From: Anaeramoeba flamelloides
Lineage: Eukaryota > Metamonada > Anaeramoebidae
Assembly (NCBI GenBank): GCA_027625915.1
Contig: JANTQA010000019.1
Location: forward strand, 935,001-999,000
Direction of reading: 5' to 3'
DNA length: 64,000 nucleotides
How positions within the stretch are numbered: position 1 is the stretch's first letter; the number at the start of each line of letters is the position of its first letter. Positions 1 to 11,610 of this stretch are shown one piece after another. A model generated the notes under the pieces. The model was not told where the DNA came from. It worked only from the letters and a program-made list of their open reading frames with translations, and ran no database searches. Position numbers and translations under genes: made by a program.

Positions 1-603
1 ATGCTCCAATAAATTCTTTCACAGTTGTTGTTGCTTCAAATTTATGTGGGTAGGATTTAGGATCTTTGAGAACCATTTGTTTTCTGTTTTCATAGTAGTC
101 TCTTGGGGACAATTTGGAATCGTTTTCCAGTTTTGGTCCTTGTTTTTTTTGTTGCTCTTGTTGTTTTTTTAATCTTTCTTGCTTTTTTTTTTCTCTTTGT
201 TGTTTTTGCCATTCTTGTTTTTTAAGTCTTTTTAATTGTCTATTTTTCGTTTTTGTTTGGAATTTTGGTTTTTAATTTTTGTTATTTGTTTTTTTGTTTT
301 TTGTTTTTGTTTTTGTTTTTGGTTTTTGGTTTGGATTATTAATTTTTGTTTGTTTTTAATTTTTATTTTTGTTTGTTTTTAATTTTTGTTTTTGTTTTGA
401 TTCCAAAAATTTTCAAGAAGGGGAAAAATGAATAAAATGAAAAATAATTCGGGATCAAACGAAAAACAAAGAAAAAAAATATTTTTTTTAAAAAAAAAGT
501 AAAAAAATTTTATTTGTTATTTTTTTTTGTTTTGTTTTTTTTTTTATTTATTTTTGGAAATAGTATTTTACTTTTTACTTAATTTTGGTTTTTCTTCGCT
601 CAT
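1..603 (-). CDS. KARS: Lysyl-tRNA synthetase, N-terminal part (runs off window)
   Basis: Charges tRNA-Lys with lysine in the cytosol. Two exons are seen: 603-572 and 239-1, with a 332-nt intron (571-240, GTAAAA...AATAG). The join is phase 2 and keeps frame. Exon 1 encodes MSEEKPKLSK; joining gives PKLSKKQLKRLKK, which resembles the eukaryote-specific basic N-terminal helix of cytosolic LysRS (human PKLSKNELKRRLKAEKK). A Lys/Gln-rich coil follows, then LSPRDYYENRK and SYPHKFEATTTVKEFI, matching the conserved DPNQYY...PYPHKF...SL.DFI block that opens the anticodon-binding OB-fold. The catalytic domain lies beyond position 1. The tiny first exon is the least certain part; the family call is strong. 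The next gene (kinase) is divergent, 4.9 kb away. Confidence 0.85.
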
Positions 604-1028
604 GGTATTAATTTATTTCAAAAAAAGATTTTAGGTTTACTAAAAAAAAATGAATATTTTTTTATAAAAAACTTTGGGTAATTCTTTTATTAAAGAGGTT
701 TAAAAGTTGACGGAAAGATCTTTGTTTGGTGAATTTTGAAGATGATTTGATTTATTTATTTTACTCTGTTTTCAATTTGAAATAAATATTCAGTTCTGAG
801 AGATTAATGAACAGAAGTGTGTCCAAGCTTTATTTTGCTCATGAAAACTTTTTTCAAAAAGGTTTTCTTTCTAAAATTTGTTAAAAAATCCCCAATTCAT
901 AATTATCTTTCATCTTGTCTTATCAAATAATTACGTCATATTTAGTTTTGATCCTTTGTTGTTGTTTGTTTTTAAAACAGAACCTTTTTAGAGTCTCAGG
1001 CTGTGGTAATATTTCTTATGTATTTCGC

Positions 1029-2206
1029 TTTAAGGGTCTAGTCATTTAAAGCGAATTTACTCTATACTTAAGGGGTGACTTGAGACCAAAAGGGTATTGT
1101 CAAATAGCCCTTCTTTTGGTTGAAAAAATTCAAATAACAAAAAAAAAAATTCATTATATCTCTTTGACAAAAAATTCAAACAAAGAAAAATAAGTTAAAA
1201 AGAAGATTCTCAATTTTAAAAAATCAATATCAAAAAAAAAATTCATCTTTACTCATTTTATACTGTAGTCAAGACAAAGCATGCAAAAAAATTTTAATCC
1301 ATGTTTCAAAATAACAAGCGTGTTTTTTTGTTATAGAAGACTTATACATTAACGAATCAAAGAAACTGATAATAAACCCATAAAAAAATATGGTATTGGT
1401 TTCTAAAAGTTCTATTATTTAAAATGTAATTAAAAAAATGATGGATCAAATTGGAAAAGTTATCTCAAAAAATAGAGAAAATTGAAAATCAAATTTTATC
1501 AAAAAAAAAACAAAAAAAATTAAAAAAAATTGAGAATATTATGGAAAATTTTCAAAAATTTGGATGAATAATTTAAATTTTCACACAAATAACCAGACAT
1601 TTACTTTCAAAACCGATTTGAACTTAGGTATACTATTTTGTGATAGATTGGATCTTGCCTTGGAACAAGAAGAAAAAAAAATCACAGATAATATATTGAA
1701 ACATGGATTATAGTCTTTGTGTATACATTATTTTGATCACTGTATTTCCAAATGTTTAAATTTCTTTAATTTAAAACAAATTGCTTTCTTAAAGTTCGCA
1801 ATCAATTTAATTTGGTTTAATCTGATTTGTTGTTATTTTCTAACCCTCTAAATTTGACCAATTAAGGATTATGTAATATTCTTACAATAAAAATACCTCA
1901 TTTGGAAAATGAAAAAAAAGAAAACAAAAATCACCGAGATCTCAACAAGCACCATAGAGCAACACTTCAAAATTGATATAGTGGTTTTCAAAATTGTATA
2001 TTCTAACCATTCTAATTGGAAATTGAGTGTTGCTCTTTGGCCCTTATTTCTAAAAATGTCCTCGTCTTTATTTGTTGATTTTTGGAGATCGATCCCACAC
2101 CATAGCTTGCTTGGTTTTTGATAGGTGTTAGGTTATCATAAAAATTACTAAAAAGTTTTTTTCCATTTCATAAAAAAAAATTATATTGTAATGACTCGAC
2201 CCTTAA
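1029..2206 (+). mobile_element. Family R1 inverted-repeat DNA transposon, copy A (hosts an R2 insertion)
   Basis: The ends are inverted: left TTAAGGGTCTAGTCATT at 1029, right AATGACTCGACCCTTAA at 2190. If the flanking TA is taken as target duplication, the element proper begins AGGGTC and ends GACCCT, a Tc1/mariner-like arrangement. Homologous copies lie at 26155-26850 (same strand) and 39929-41058 (opposite strand). An internal inverted pair around 1957-2037 (GAGCAACACT...AGTGTTGCTC) is also present in the reverse-oriented copy near 40107-40186. No transposase motif was recognised. The middle (1263-1742) is absent from both other copies and is a separate inserted element. Confidence 0.75.
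1263..1742. mobile_element. Family R2 Tc1/mariner-like non-autonomous element, nested in R1 copy A
   Basis: A 480-bp element flanked by TA on both sides (1261-1262 and 1743-1744), with about 54-bp imperfect inverted ends. The right end read inward begins CAGTGATCAAAATAATG; both inner ends carry CCATGTTTCAA. A TA target plus a CAGTG start is typical of Tc1-like transposons. Related copies are at about 25299-25970 and 27018-27472. No transposase frame survives. The R1 copies at 26 kb and 40 kb lack this segment, so they act as empty sites. Confidence 0.75.
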
Positions 2207-3590
2207 GGGTTTAAAAATAGGCAATGTTTTGAGTAATTCCAGTTTGAGTTATCTCTATTGATCAGCAAACAATAAATAAAAGAATAATTATCAAAAATGT
2301 ATCTTTTTATTACCTTCTTACATTTAAAATCAATATGATAACTTTTTTTCTAAAGGCTAAATTGTAAAAGGATTTTACAAGTTTGAATTTTCAAATATTT
2401 TATAACTTATTTTTTACAGATCAATAATGATATTTCAATTTGAAATCGGGAATAATTTCCAATTCCGCTTTTCAAAGAGAGTCGTATTTTCTGATAGCAT
2501 ACACTTTTAAGAACTTTCTGTGTTGAAAAAGGAAAATCGAAAAACAAGTGAATTTTTTTTCCCATTTATAATTCAAATACAAATAAAGGTATCTTGAAGT
2601 AATATTATTCAAACTCAATACCAATATCTATTTCTAAAATCTTAAAGATAATATATGATGAATAAAAAGATCAGCACAATCAAAAAATCCAAAAAAGATA
2701 CATGTACAAAAGTTGTTATAAAAATCTCATATTTCCAAAATAATATCATCTTAAATTTTGGTTTAATTTGTATTATGGAATTCTATTTTAAACTTAATAA
2801 TCAATCAAATTTTTGTATAAAATATTTGTTGAAAAATGAAATTAAAATATTATTAAAATATTTACTAAAAATCAGAACTTTTACAATTACACTTTTATAA
2901 TTAAATCTATTTGATATTTTTTTTTTCTTTGAAACCAATTTTTTTTCAATGGTTACCCAATAAAGAAAATTATTTTTTGGATCTGTAACTTTATCTGTTT
3001 TAATTTCAATTTAACTGTTTTTTTTTTAACTATTAAAAGTTAAAAAGGGTTTTATTGTGGTAAGCGTTTCATGATATTAACTCTGGTTCTTGGATTAAAA
3101 AATGTAAAAAATAATGACTTTTTTTTAGTTGTTATCTTTGAACAAGAGTTTTGATCAAATTTATTCTGATTTGGGATCTTTATTTATTTATACAGCCCTT
3201 TTTTATCGTAATTTGGTTGGGCTATAAATTTGAAATGGTAAATGTATTCCAGAATTGAAAAAAAAAGTATAAAATTGGGTTTTTTTCAAACTTTAGTACA
3301 CTATATAAAAAAAACAAGGATTGTGAATGATGTATGGTTCAAAAGATTGTTGAATTATATTTTATATTTCTTTTGGCCGAGAATAATTTTAAAAAGCTAT
3401 TTTTTAGGAATTATAATATTTCTGAAAAGGTGTAGAATAAGTAGAAGAGTTGATGTAACAATTATCTTTTCTTTTTATTTTGTTGATTTAAGGGATATAT
3501 ACATTTTACCTCTTTTCTGAACCTATAGTTATTTAAAATTGAATTATTAAAATAATTTCATTAATTAATTTAATGAATGGTTTGATAAAT

Positions 3591-3602
3591 GGGGGGGGGG
3601 GG
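3591..3602. repeat. (G)12 homopolymer
   Basis: Twelve G residues in very AT-rich DNA. Comparable C runs are at 26798-26809 and 27568-27576. Confidence 0.95.
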
Positions 3603-5521
3603 TTAATGATACTTTTTGTGTTTATTTACAAAACAAATAAATTAAGTAAATAAATTCAGTAAAATAAGAATCCGGACAAAATAAATAAAAAATATTTTTA
3701 TTTCTTTATCTTATATATAAAATTGTATCAACTAAATCGTCTTTATTCTTGTAATATTTTTAATTCTGAAAACAAAGGTTTTTATTTGAAAATATTATGA
3801 TAAACTAATTCTTATCATTTCAAAACAGTTCCTAAAATTCATTTTCGTTAAAAATTTCATTTAATTGGTTTGATTTTATTTTAATTTGTGAATAAAATGA
3901 GAGAATTTTTAAATAATTTTCAGGAAATGATGTTTATTGTGCCTATTGATTTGATTTCTCATAAAGTATTAAAAACAAAAAAAACACGAATACTATTTTC
4001 CATTTTTACACTATATTTGTTAAGCCTAATAGTTGTATTTTTTAATATTTTTTTTTTTTTTTTTTTTCACTAATCCAATCTTTTTTCTTTAACTATTCAA
4101 TCAATATTCTTTGTTTTTACCTATTTTGATAAAAATATTTCAAAAAAGAATTTGGAAAAACAAAATGGTTTTAAAAAGAAATTTGAAAAAAATAATGCTT
4201 TAAAAAAAAAAAAAATATGAATGGGGTGAAGATTTCAAGGTGGACCAAAGTTCACTCCAATTCAAGTTAAGAAGAAAGAAAGATCAAATCTGTCCAAATT
4301 AAACTTGTATTGAAAAAAATTGATATTCTTGATTTCAAAAAATATTAATGGAAAGGTTGAATTTCTTGTTTGGTTTTCAAAAAGGTAAAGATCGAATAAA
4401 ATATAAACCCTACGGTTCATTGTTTATTGGGTCAATCTTTAACTGAGACCAAGCCTTCATCATAACACATTTCTTAATTCAAATCTAAATTTAATAAGAC
4501 CAAAAACTTTTATTGAAGAAACAAATTGTAAAAAATTGAAAAATTTAAAAATTCAACTCTAATGTAAGTTAGTTTCGTTTTCTTTTCACGAATAGTGCAA
4601 TGAGTGGTGTTTAAGGTTCAAAGTTACAGTATTCTATAGTCACTCAAAAAATCTTTTTTTCAGTAAAGTTCACCTAATTAAAATCTCAAAATTCCATAAA
4701 ATTTTTCTCTACTCCCTTAAAATAAATTTTAACAATATGCCAATAAAATACTTTCTCGATCCCTAATATGTTTTTCAGACAAAAAAAGTAACAAATACCT
4801 CTATTCATTTTAAGAATAACTAACAATTTTTCCCACAGATTGTAATTATAAATTTTATCTAATAAAGATTTACATCTTGAGTAATTAAAAAAAATTTCTA
4901 TTGATCAATTACCAAAACATCACTTCTTCTAATGTAAATTGAAAAATTTCAAATATTGAAAAAGAACAAATAACAAATTAAAAAATAACGAACAGAAGGA
5001 AAGTTATCAAAACCATGTTCTTTGTAATACAATTAATTGTTTATTCTTTTATTTGTTTTTTTTTATATTTAATTTAAATAAACTTTTTCAAATAGTTCCT
5101 TCTCAAATCTAAGAATTGGGAATTTACTAAACTAAATACGTTTATAGTTTGTAGAGAAAGGCTAGTCTTGACAAAATAAAAAATATGAACGTTAAAATAA
5201 GAAATAAAAGAATTATCTTGTAAAAAACTAAAAGTGGTTTTTTCAATTCGTTTAAAGTTTCTCTTGTTTAAAACTGTAAAAAAGTTTTTTTCAAGCCAAA
5301 TCCCGGAACTGATAAATATTCTTTTAATTCACAAAAAAAGGAATTGGTGAATAAATTACAAATACCACCACTTTTCTTCTTTATTCTCTTTTTGGATTTT
5401 AATAACGAATATTAGATTTTCAAAATTAAATTCATTATTTTTTAATAATTTATTTTTCAGATTATTTTTTGTTTCTTGATAAATTCAAAATATCAAACAT
5501 CAATTCCAATTCGAAAACAAA

Positions 5522-6800
5522 ATGTCCAAAGTAAAAAAAATGATGAAAAAGTCAAGAAAATTAAAAGATACAACCAACCAAAGCCATAAATCACAAAAAA
5601 CAAAATTGTAAATAAATAACGAATTATTTTTTCTTCTTTTTAAAAAATTTCTTCATACTCTAAAAAAAACCAACAACTAACCACATTTCTATATTCTTTA
5701 AATATAAATGAAATAACCCTAACAAATTCAACAAATACAGAAACAAAACCAAAAAAAAAAAAATAACGGCTACATCGAATAATTCCAAACAACAAAGCAA
5801 CAAGAAAAAAAAAATTAAAAGGATTCCAAAAACAAAAGATAAACACACAACAAAAAAGGGCAAGGGGAAGAAGAATAGTCAGGGCAAGAGGAAGAGTAAA
5901 AAGGAAAATGAAAATGGAGAACAAAATAAAAGTAACCATCAAATGATCCCCGAAAACACTGAAGAAAAGCGCCAACAACAAGCAAAAATTGGGAAAATGT
6001 GGAAGCTCAGTGATTTTGAGATTGGCAGGCCCCTGGGAAGAGGCAAATTTGGGAATGTATATCTCGCAAGAGAAAAAAAATCTAAATATATTGTCGCCCT
6101 GAAGGTTCTCTTTAAAAAGGAGCTACAAAAAGGAGGCGTTGAACACCAACTCCGAAGAGAAATTGAAATCCAATCCAGACTCAGACACTTAAATGTCTTA
6201 AGGCTTTTTGGTTATTTTTATGACGACAACAGGATCTTTTTAATTTTGGAATATGCAGGGAAAGGAGAGCTCTATAAAAAATTGTGTAAATTGGGCCATT
6301 TTGACGAAAAGACAAGTTCTCAATACATTCGTTCACTGGCTTCTGCTTTGTCATACTGCCACTCAAAGCACGTCATCCACAGGGATATTAAACCTGAAAA
6401 CATTTTGATCAGTATCAATGGCGATTTGAAAATCGCAGATTTTGGTTGGTCGGTGCATGCCCCAAACAGTAGAAGGAACACAATGTGCGGAACCTTAGAC
6501 TACTTACCACCAGAAATGATCTTAGGGAAAGGACATGACCAAAACGTGGATCTGTGGTCATTGGGAGTTTTGCTGTTCGAATTTTTAGTAGGCACACCAC
6601 CATTCGAAACAGAGGGCCACCAAGAAACCTACCGCAAAATTGTGAAAACAGATTTTGTGATCCCCGAATACATTTCTTCAGGCGCAAAGGATTTAATCAA
6701 AAAATTATTGGTGAGAGATCCTAAAAAAAGAATTTCTCTTGAACAATTAAAACAACACCCTTGGATTTTGGAATATAACTGTTCCGATAACGATAATTAA
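5522..6800 (+). CDS. Aurora-type serine/threonine kinase
   Basis: Mitotic kinase of the Aurora family (spindle and chromosome segregation). I model exons 5522-5607 and 5741-6800 around a 133-nt intron (GTAAAT...TACAG). Phase 2 is kept, and the frame is open from the acceptor into the kinase, giving 381 residues. A shorter start at 5943 (285 residues) is the fallback. The first ~97 residues are a Lys/Asn-rich basic extension. The catalytic core then shows the Gly loop [17 protein letters not shown] with the ATP lysine, HRDIKPEN, the DFG-equivalent [10 protein letters not shown], and the activation segment [16 protein letters not shown], a signature of Auroras with its phospho-threonine. It ends HPW, as the family does. 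All catalytic residues are present. A D-box or KEN box was not obvious, so the A/B/C subtype is not assigned. Confidence 0.9.
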
Positions 6801-9800
6801 TTATGATTATTTATTTTTTTTTTTTTACAAAAGCCATTTTAAAAAAGTATATACATTAGCTTAACAAAAATGGTTTTGGAACAGTTTAAAAATTGACTTT
6901 GAACAATTTTATAAACATTTTTTTTTTCAAAACTTCTTTGTTTTCTCACTTTTTAAAATGACAACATTAACATTCTTATTTTGATTAATTCAAAAATTAA
7001 AACTTTTGAATTTTTAATAAAAAACATTTTTTTTATATTTTTATTTTTCAATCTATTTTTCTTTAAACAATTTTTGATGGATTAAATATTAAACAACGGC
7101 TTCCCCAACCAATACTAAATAATTAAACACCCAAATCATTGTATTTATGTTTTTATACTCAAAAATAACAAATTTAAATAAAATTATTTGATAATAATAT
7201 CAAAAGAAACCACAAGATCATAAAAACCAATCTAAAAAAGCTCTAAAATATATCAAAGAAAATATCACCCCACCTCTTATTTAATTCCTGTTCAAATGTC
7301 ATATCTAATTTGGATTATTTATCTTGTTAAATCAATTATGTAAGATAACTTCACAATATTAAAAAAAGAATGAATAAACTCTTTTTCAGAAAAAGTGGCC
7401 CGGTTTTATTGAAGAAATAGAATAGATTCTATGAGTTTAATTAATTATTCTTCTCAAACTAAAATTTCAATTTTTAAATCAACAGCATTTTTATTTATTT
7501 TTGTAAAATTTTTCTTTTTTTTTGTATTTTGCTTTTTTTTTTTTTCTTTTTGATATTTTTTTAAAGCTAAATTTGAAAAAAAAAAAGTTTGAAATCACAA
7601 ATTAACATTAACAAAAGTTTGTCTTTGTATGTTCTTTTAAAATTCATACACTTACAAGTAAAAAATCTTTATATCAACAATATTATTTCCCAACAGAAAT
7701 TGAGAATTTTGCACAAGCATTCCAATGAAAAGGTCCCAAAAAATTTTTCAACATTTTTTTTTTTTTGAAATTTAAGGTTCGTTCAGAGTTTTCGTCTATG
7801 ATTATCGACTCTAATAAATAGTTTATTATTTATTGTTTTTCTAAACATTCTAAGTTGGGTTAATTTCTAAAAATAAAGTGAATTTCTCATTTTTGGCTGG
7901 GTACCTTTGAGTGAAATGAAGTTTATTTTATATGGGATATTATAGATTTTTTTAAATTAAAAAAAAATAATAATATATTTTTATCTTATTTATATTAAAG
8001 GCTATTATTTTTTTTGTAATTTTTAGGAGAAGAAATTTTATTATAATTACTATAATTCAACAATAAGAACATTATTGTATTAATATCAATATAATATTTT
8101 ACTTAGAATTTTAAATAAAATTATTAAATTAAAACAAGAAAATACTTGTAAATTTTTATTTTTTTTTATAGACAATATTTTAATCAATCATATTTTAACT
8201 AAAAGTTAATTCTATGTTTATTTAAGAATTAAAAGTTTTATAGCAATAATTTTCTAAAACTCCAATTTAGATCATAGAAAAAAAACCAAAAAAACAAAAA
8301 TAAAAAAAAACTTTAAAATAATTTGACTTAATATTTTTTAATTAAATTAATAAAAAATGGTTTTTATTTAACAAAGAAATTTGACTGAAAAGTTAAAAAA
8401 ATAATAAAAAATAACTTTTAAATATTATTCTAAGATAATAATATAATCTTCATTCCCCTGAAATCATTTTTTTTTTATCATGTATTTTTTTTTTTTAAGT
8501 ATGATAAAATTTTTGTGAAAATTGAATTTGTTTATCTAAATTAATACAGAGTATTAAAAATAATTTTTAATATTTACTCTTATAAAATAATATTTTTTAA
8601 ACAACATCTAGGTTTTAAAAAGTCAAAAATAAACAATTATGTAAACGATTAAAAAAAAAAAATCAAATATTTATACAACAATAACTGTTGAATAATGTAT
8701 TAAATTAAATAATCTTTTGATGAAAAAAGAGCACATTTTTTAGTTTAAAAAACAATATCATTTTTTTATAATTAAATTTTTTTTTTTTTATAACATCAAT
8801 TTCTAACCAAATGTGTATATATATATATATATTTAAAATATATGATAACCAATATTTTAAATAATTTTTTCAAATAATATTAGTAAAATCTCTTTGAATG
8901 CAGCAATTAGTGATTAAAAAAAAATTGGCCCATTTTTGGAGTGAAAACAACCAATAAAATATCCTACAAAGTAAAGAATTAGATTAGTTAAAACTTTGAA
9001 AATAAAAAATTATTGTGTTTAGATAAACTTTATAAAAAATTCAAAGTAAAAAAAAAAAATGATTTTGAAAAATTTACTTTGAAAAATAATAAAATCGCAT
9101 TTATCAAGATAAATTTTCAAATTTTCAAAATTATTTTCGTTTTTTTCTTATTTCAGCATGTATACATTTTTACATGATAATGTTTTCTTTCTCAGTTAAT
9201 TTTTTAGAAATGTTTTATCTTATGATATTTTCATATAATTTCAAATTACCACCCAATATACGTTCATTTAATTATTTATATTTATATTCATATTCATTTT
9301 GATTATTATTATCATTTATTATCCATTTTGAATAATATTTTTAAAGTAAATATTTTTAAATTAGAATTTTACTCACATCCAAAAATTTACAAATTTATTA
9401 ATTTATCCTAACTGTACAGAAATCATTTGTATAAATCCACTCCATATTAACACCCCAAAAGACCCTAAAAATTATTTTCATTACCCATAAGAAATAGGAA
9501 AAACTGAATCAATAATACTAGACCAATTTTTACATTTTTTTACTTTCTTTTCATCAGTTTAGAAATATTGTTCACTTTTATGAGTATTTTTGCATATAGT
9601 ACATTTTGTTATTTATTTTGAAAAATCAAAAAAACATATATTGAAAACTTATAAAAAATCCACCAAAGCACTATTTTATCATTTTTATTGTTCAAAACCA
9701 AACACCTTAATCGAATATTTACAAAAATATTAAAAAAAGTTGAATTTAATTTTCAAAAATAACAATACACAAATTCTACCTGCTTTAAACATTTTTTAAT

Positions 9801-10464
9801 TTTTTGTGATTTTTTTTACGAATTCACTTATTATTTGTGAAAATATTGCGAAAATTAGAGGCAAAAACATTTTATATCACATGAAATAAATTTTTAAAAC
9901 CCTATAGGAGGCCAATAAAATATTTCACACAAAATTTTCACAACTTAAATAATTTTTGAGAAAAAACATGAAAAAAAGTTTTGTTTTTTTTTAATAATTT
10001 TTTCAAAAGAGATAATAAAATATAAGACATTTTTAACTTGTCACATAAATATTTATTTAATTTCAAGATATGTTCTATTGCAGTGAACTAATAAAAAAAA
10101 CTTTTTTCATTTTCTTAAACAAAATTTTTTTTTTCAACTTTCAGTGTGAATTTCTGTAAAAGGCCAAATAAAATTGAAAATATTGTATAAAATAATCTTT
10201 AATAATTAAAAATAATAAAAAAATTAAAAATTAGACAACAAAATGATGAAATTATATCCCTGAATTAGTTTATATCTTTTTTATCAATATTGTATGTAAT
10301 TTATAAAAAATGTACAAAAATTCAAAAATTTCTACAAATTGGGAAATAACATACTTGAATAAAAATAAACAAAATTTTAAACAATTTCACAATATTTAAA
10401 TAATTGAAAGAATAACAATACTACACTTTAAATTCTATGTGTAAATAATTTTGATTTTACAAAC

Positions 10465-10690
10465 CAAACCCCATTTCAAAATCATTGACCCTTCAAAAAT
10501 CGAATTTTTGAAAATAAATATTTTTATAAAAAGAAGTTATCTATTATAATAAAAAAATCCCTATTTTGATATTCAGTTCTATACACTAGAAATATTTATT
10601 TTTCATCTAAAAACAAAAAAAAAAAATTAAATAAAAAAATGAAAAATAATTTGCCCATTTATTATGAAATTAAGTTTATTTCATTTTTGT
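10465..10690 (+). mobile_element. Family R5 MITE-like element, uninterrupted copy
   Basis: About 220 bp with imperfect inverted ends: left ATTTCAAAATCATTGACCC, right (inward) ATTTCATAATAAATGGGC. Other copies lie at 21333-22115 (interrupted by R6) and 58450-58655. A shared internal block reads TTTTGATATTCAGTTCTATA. No coding capacity. Confidence 0.65.
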
Positions 10691-11451
10691 TTTTTTACTT
10701 GTTTTCATTTCCTTTTTTTCCAGTTAATTTATCTGTTTTGTTAGCTCTGAATTTTTTTTTTGATGGTTGATAGAAGGGTCAGTGCTGAGTTTCTCAAATG
10801 AAAAAATTAGATACAATTAATCAATGGTATCTTATCATTTGATCGATCAAAAATTGTTGGTGAAATTTCAACAAATTTAACAATACAGTTTTTTTTTCAG
10901 CTGTTTTCACCTTTCTTGGACAAGACAGATTTGTATTTTTGAGTTTTTTTATTCTTTTACTTGGATTAAAATGATTACTTATTAAAGCATTAATACCGTG
11001 TAACTTAAATGTGGTTTTGTATTAGGTTTGGAAAAATATAATAAATTGAGTTTTTTTTTTGCTATTTTGGATTTTGGGTGTGTCCAAAATTTTTGAATGG
11101 GGTTTAATTGTTAAACAGTAAACATAAAGGTTTTATGACCCTGACCCTTTTAATTTTAAGAGAATAATTAATTAATTTTTTTTTTATTTTAACATTTTAA
11201 AAAGGATTTTAGAATGAATCTAAAAAGAAAACTTAATTTTTCTTATTTAAACAAATAAATAAATAAAAATCAAATAATATAAAAGAACCGAAACAACAAC
11301 AACGGCAAGAGTAACAACAACAAAAAAAAAAATTCAATATATTAATTTCATTATATTTTAATTTTGGCTAATTTAATATATAACCTTTCAAAATATTTTT
11401 ATTTTAAATCAAAATAGCGAATAAATAATCATTCCAAACAATGTATTATAA

Positions 11452-11492
11452 TTACCACCACCACCACCACCATCACCACCACATCATCATCA
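11452..11492. repeat. Triplet repeat (CCA/CAT)n
   Basis: An imperfect run of CAC/CAT triplets just downstream of the stop of the minus-strand gene, probably in or near its 3' UTR. Confidence 0.8.
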
Positions 11493-11610
11493 TCCAAATA
11501 GATAATTAATAAATTATTCTAATAATTGACCAGATTTCTTTTAATTAGGAATTTCAATAAAGTTGACAGGCTGAAAAGATTACGTTCTCAACTATACATT
11601 CATCCCTATA

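Larger units (their letters stand above)
604..5521. other. Divergent intergenic spacer, repeat-bearing
   Basis: No protein gene is supported between the LysRS start and the kinase start. It holds the nested transposon pair at 1029-2206, a 12-nt G run at 3591-3602 and many A/T homopolymers. Small open frames here have no family resemblance and are AT-composition noise. Confidence 0.6.
6801..11610. other. Convergent intergenic spacer, no gene seen
   Basis: A 4.8 kb stretch between two convergent 3' ends, dominated by A/T homopolymers. It contains a short TA microsatellite (about 8817-8831), an R5 element at 10465-10690 and a CCA/CAT triplet tract at 11452-11492. No coding sequence is supported. 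Confidence 0.6.

Noticed and set aside
1909-2121. 70-codon open frame in the 1-2 kb region
   Set aside because: It lies inside the R1 transposon right part and has no family resemblance. The other R1 copies do not preserve it.
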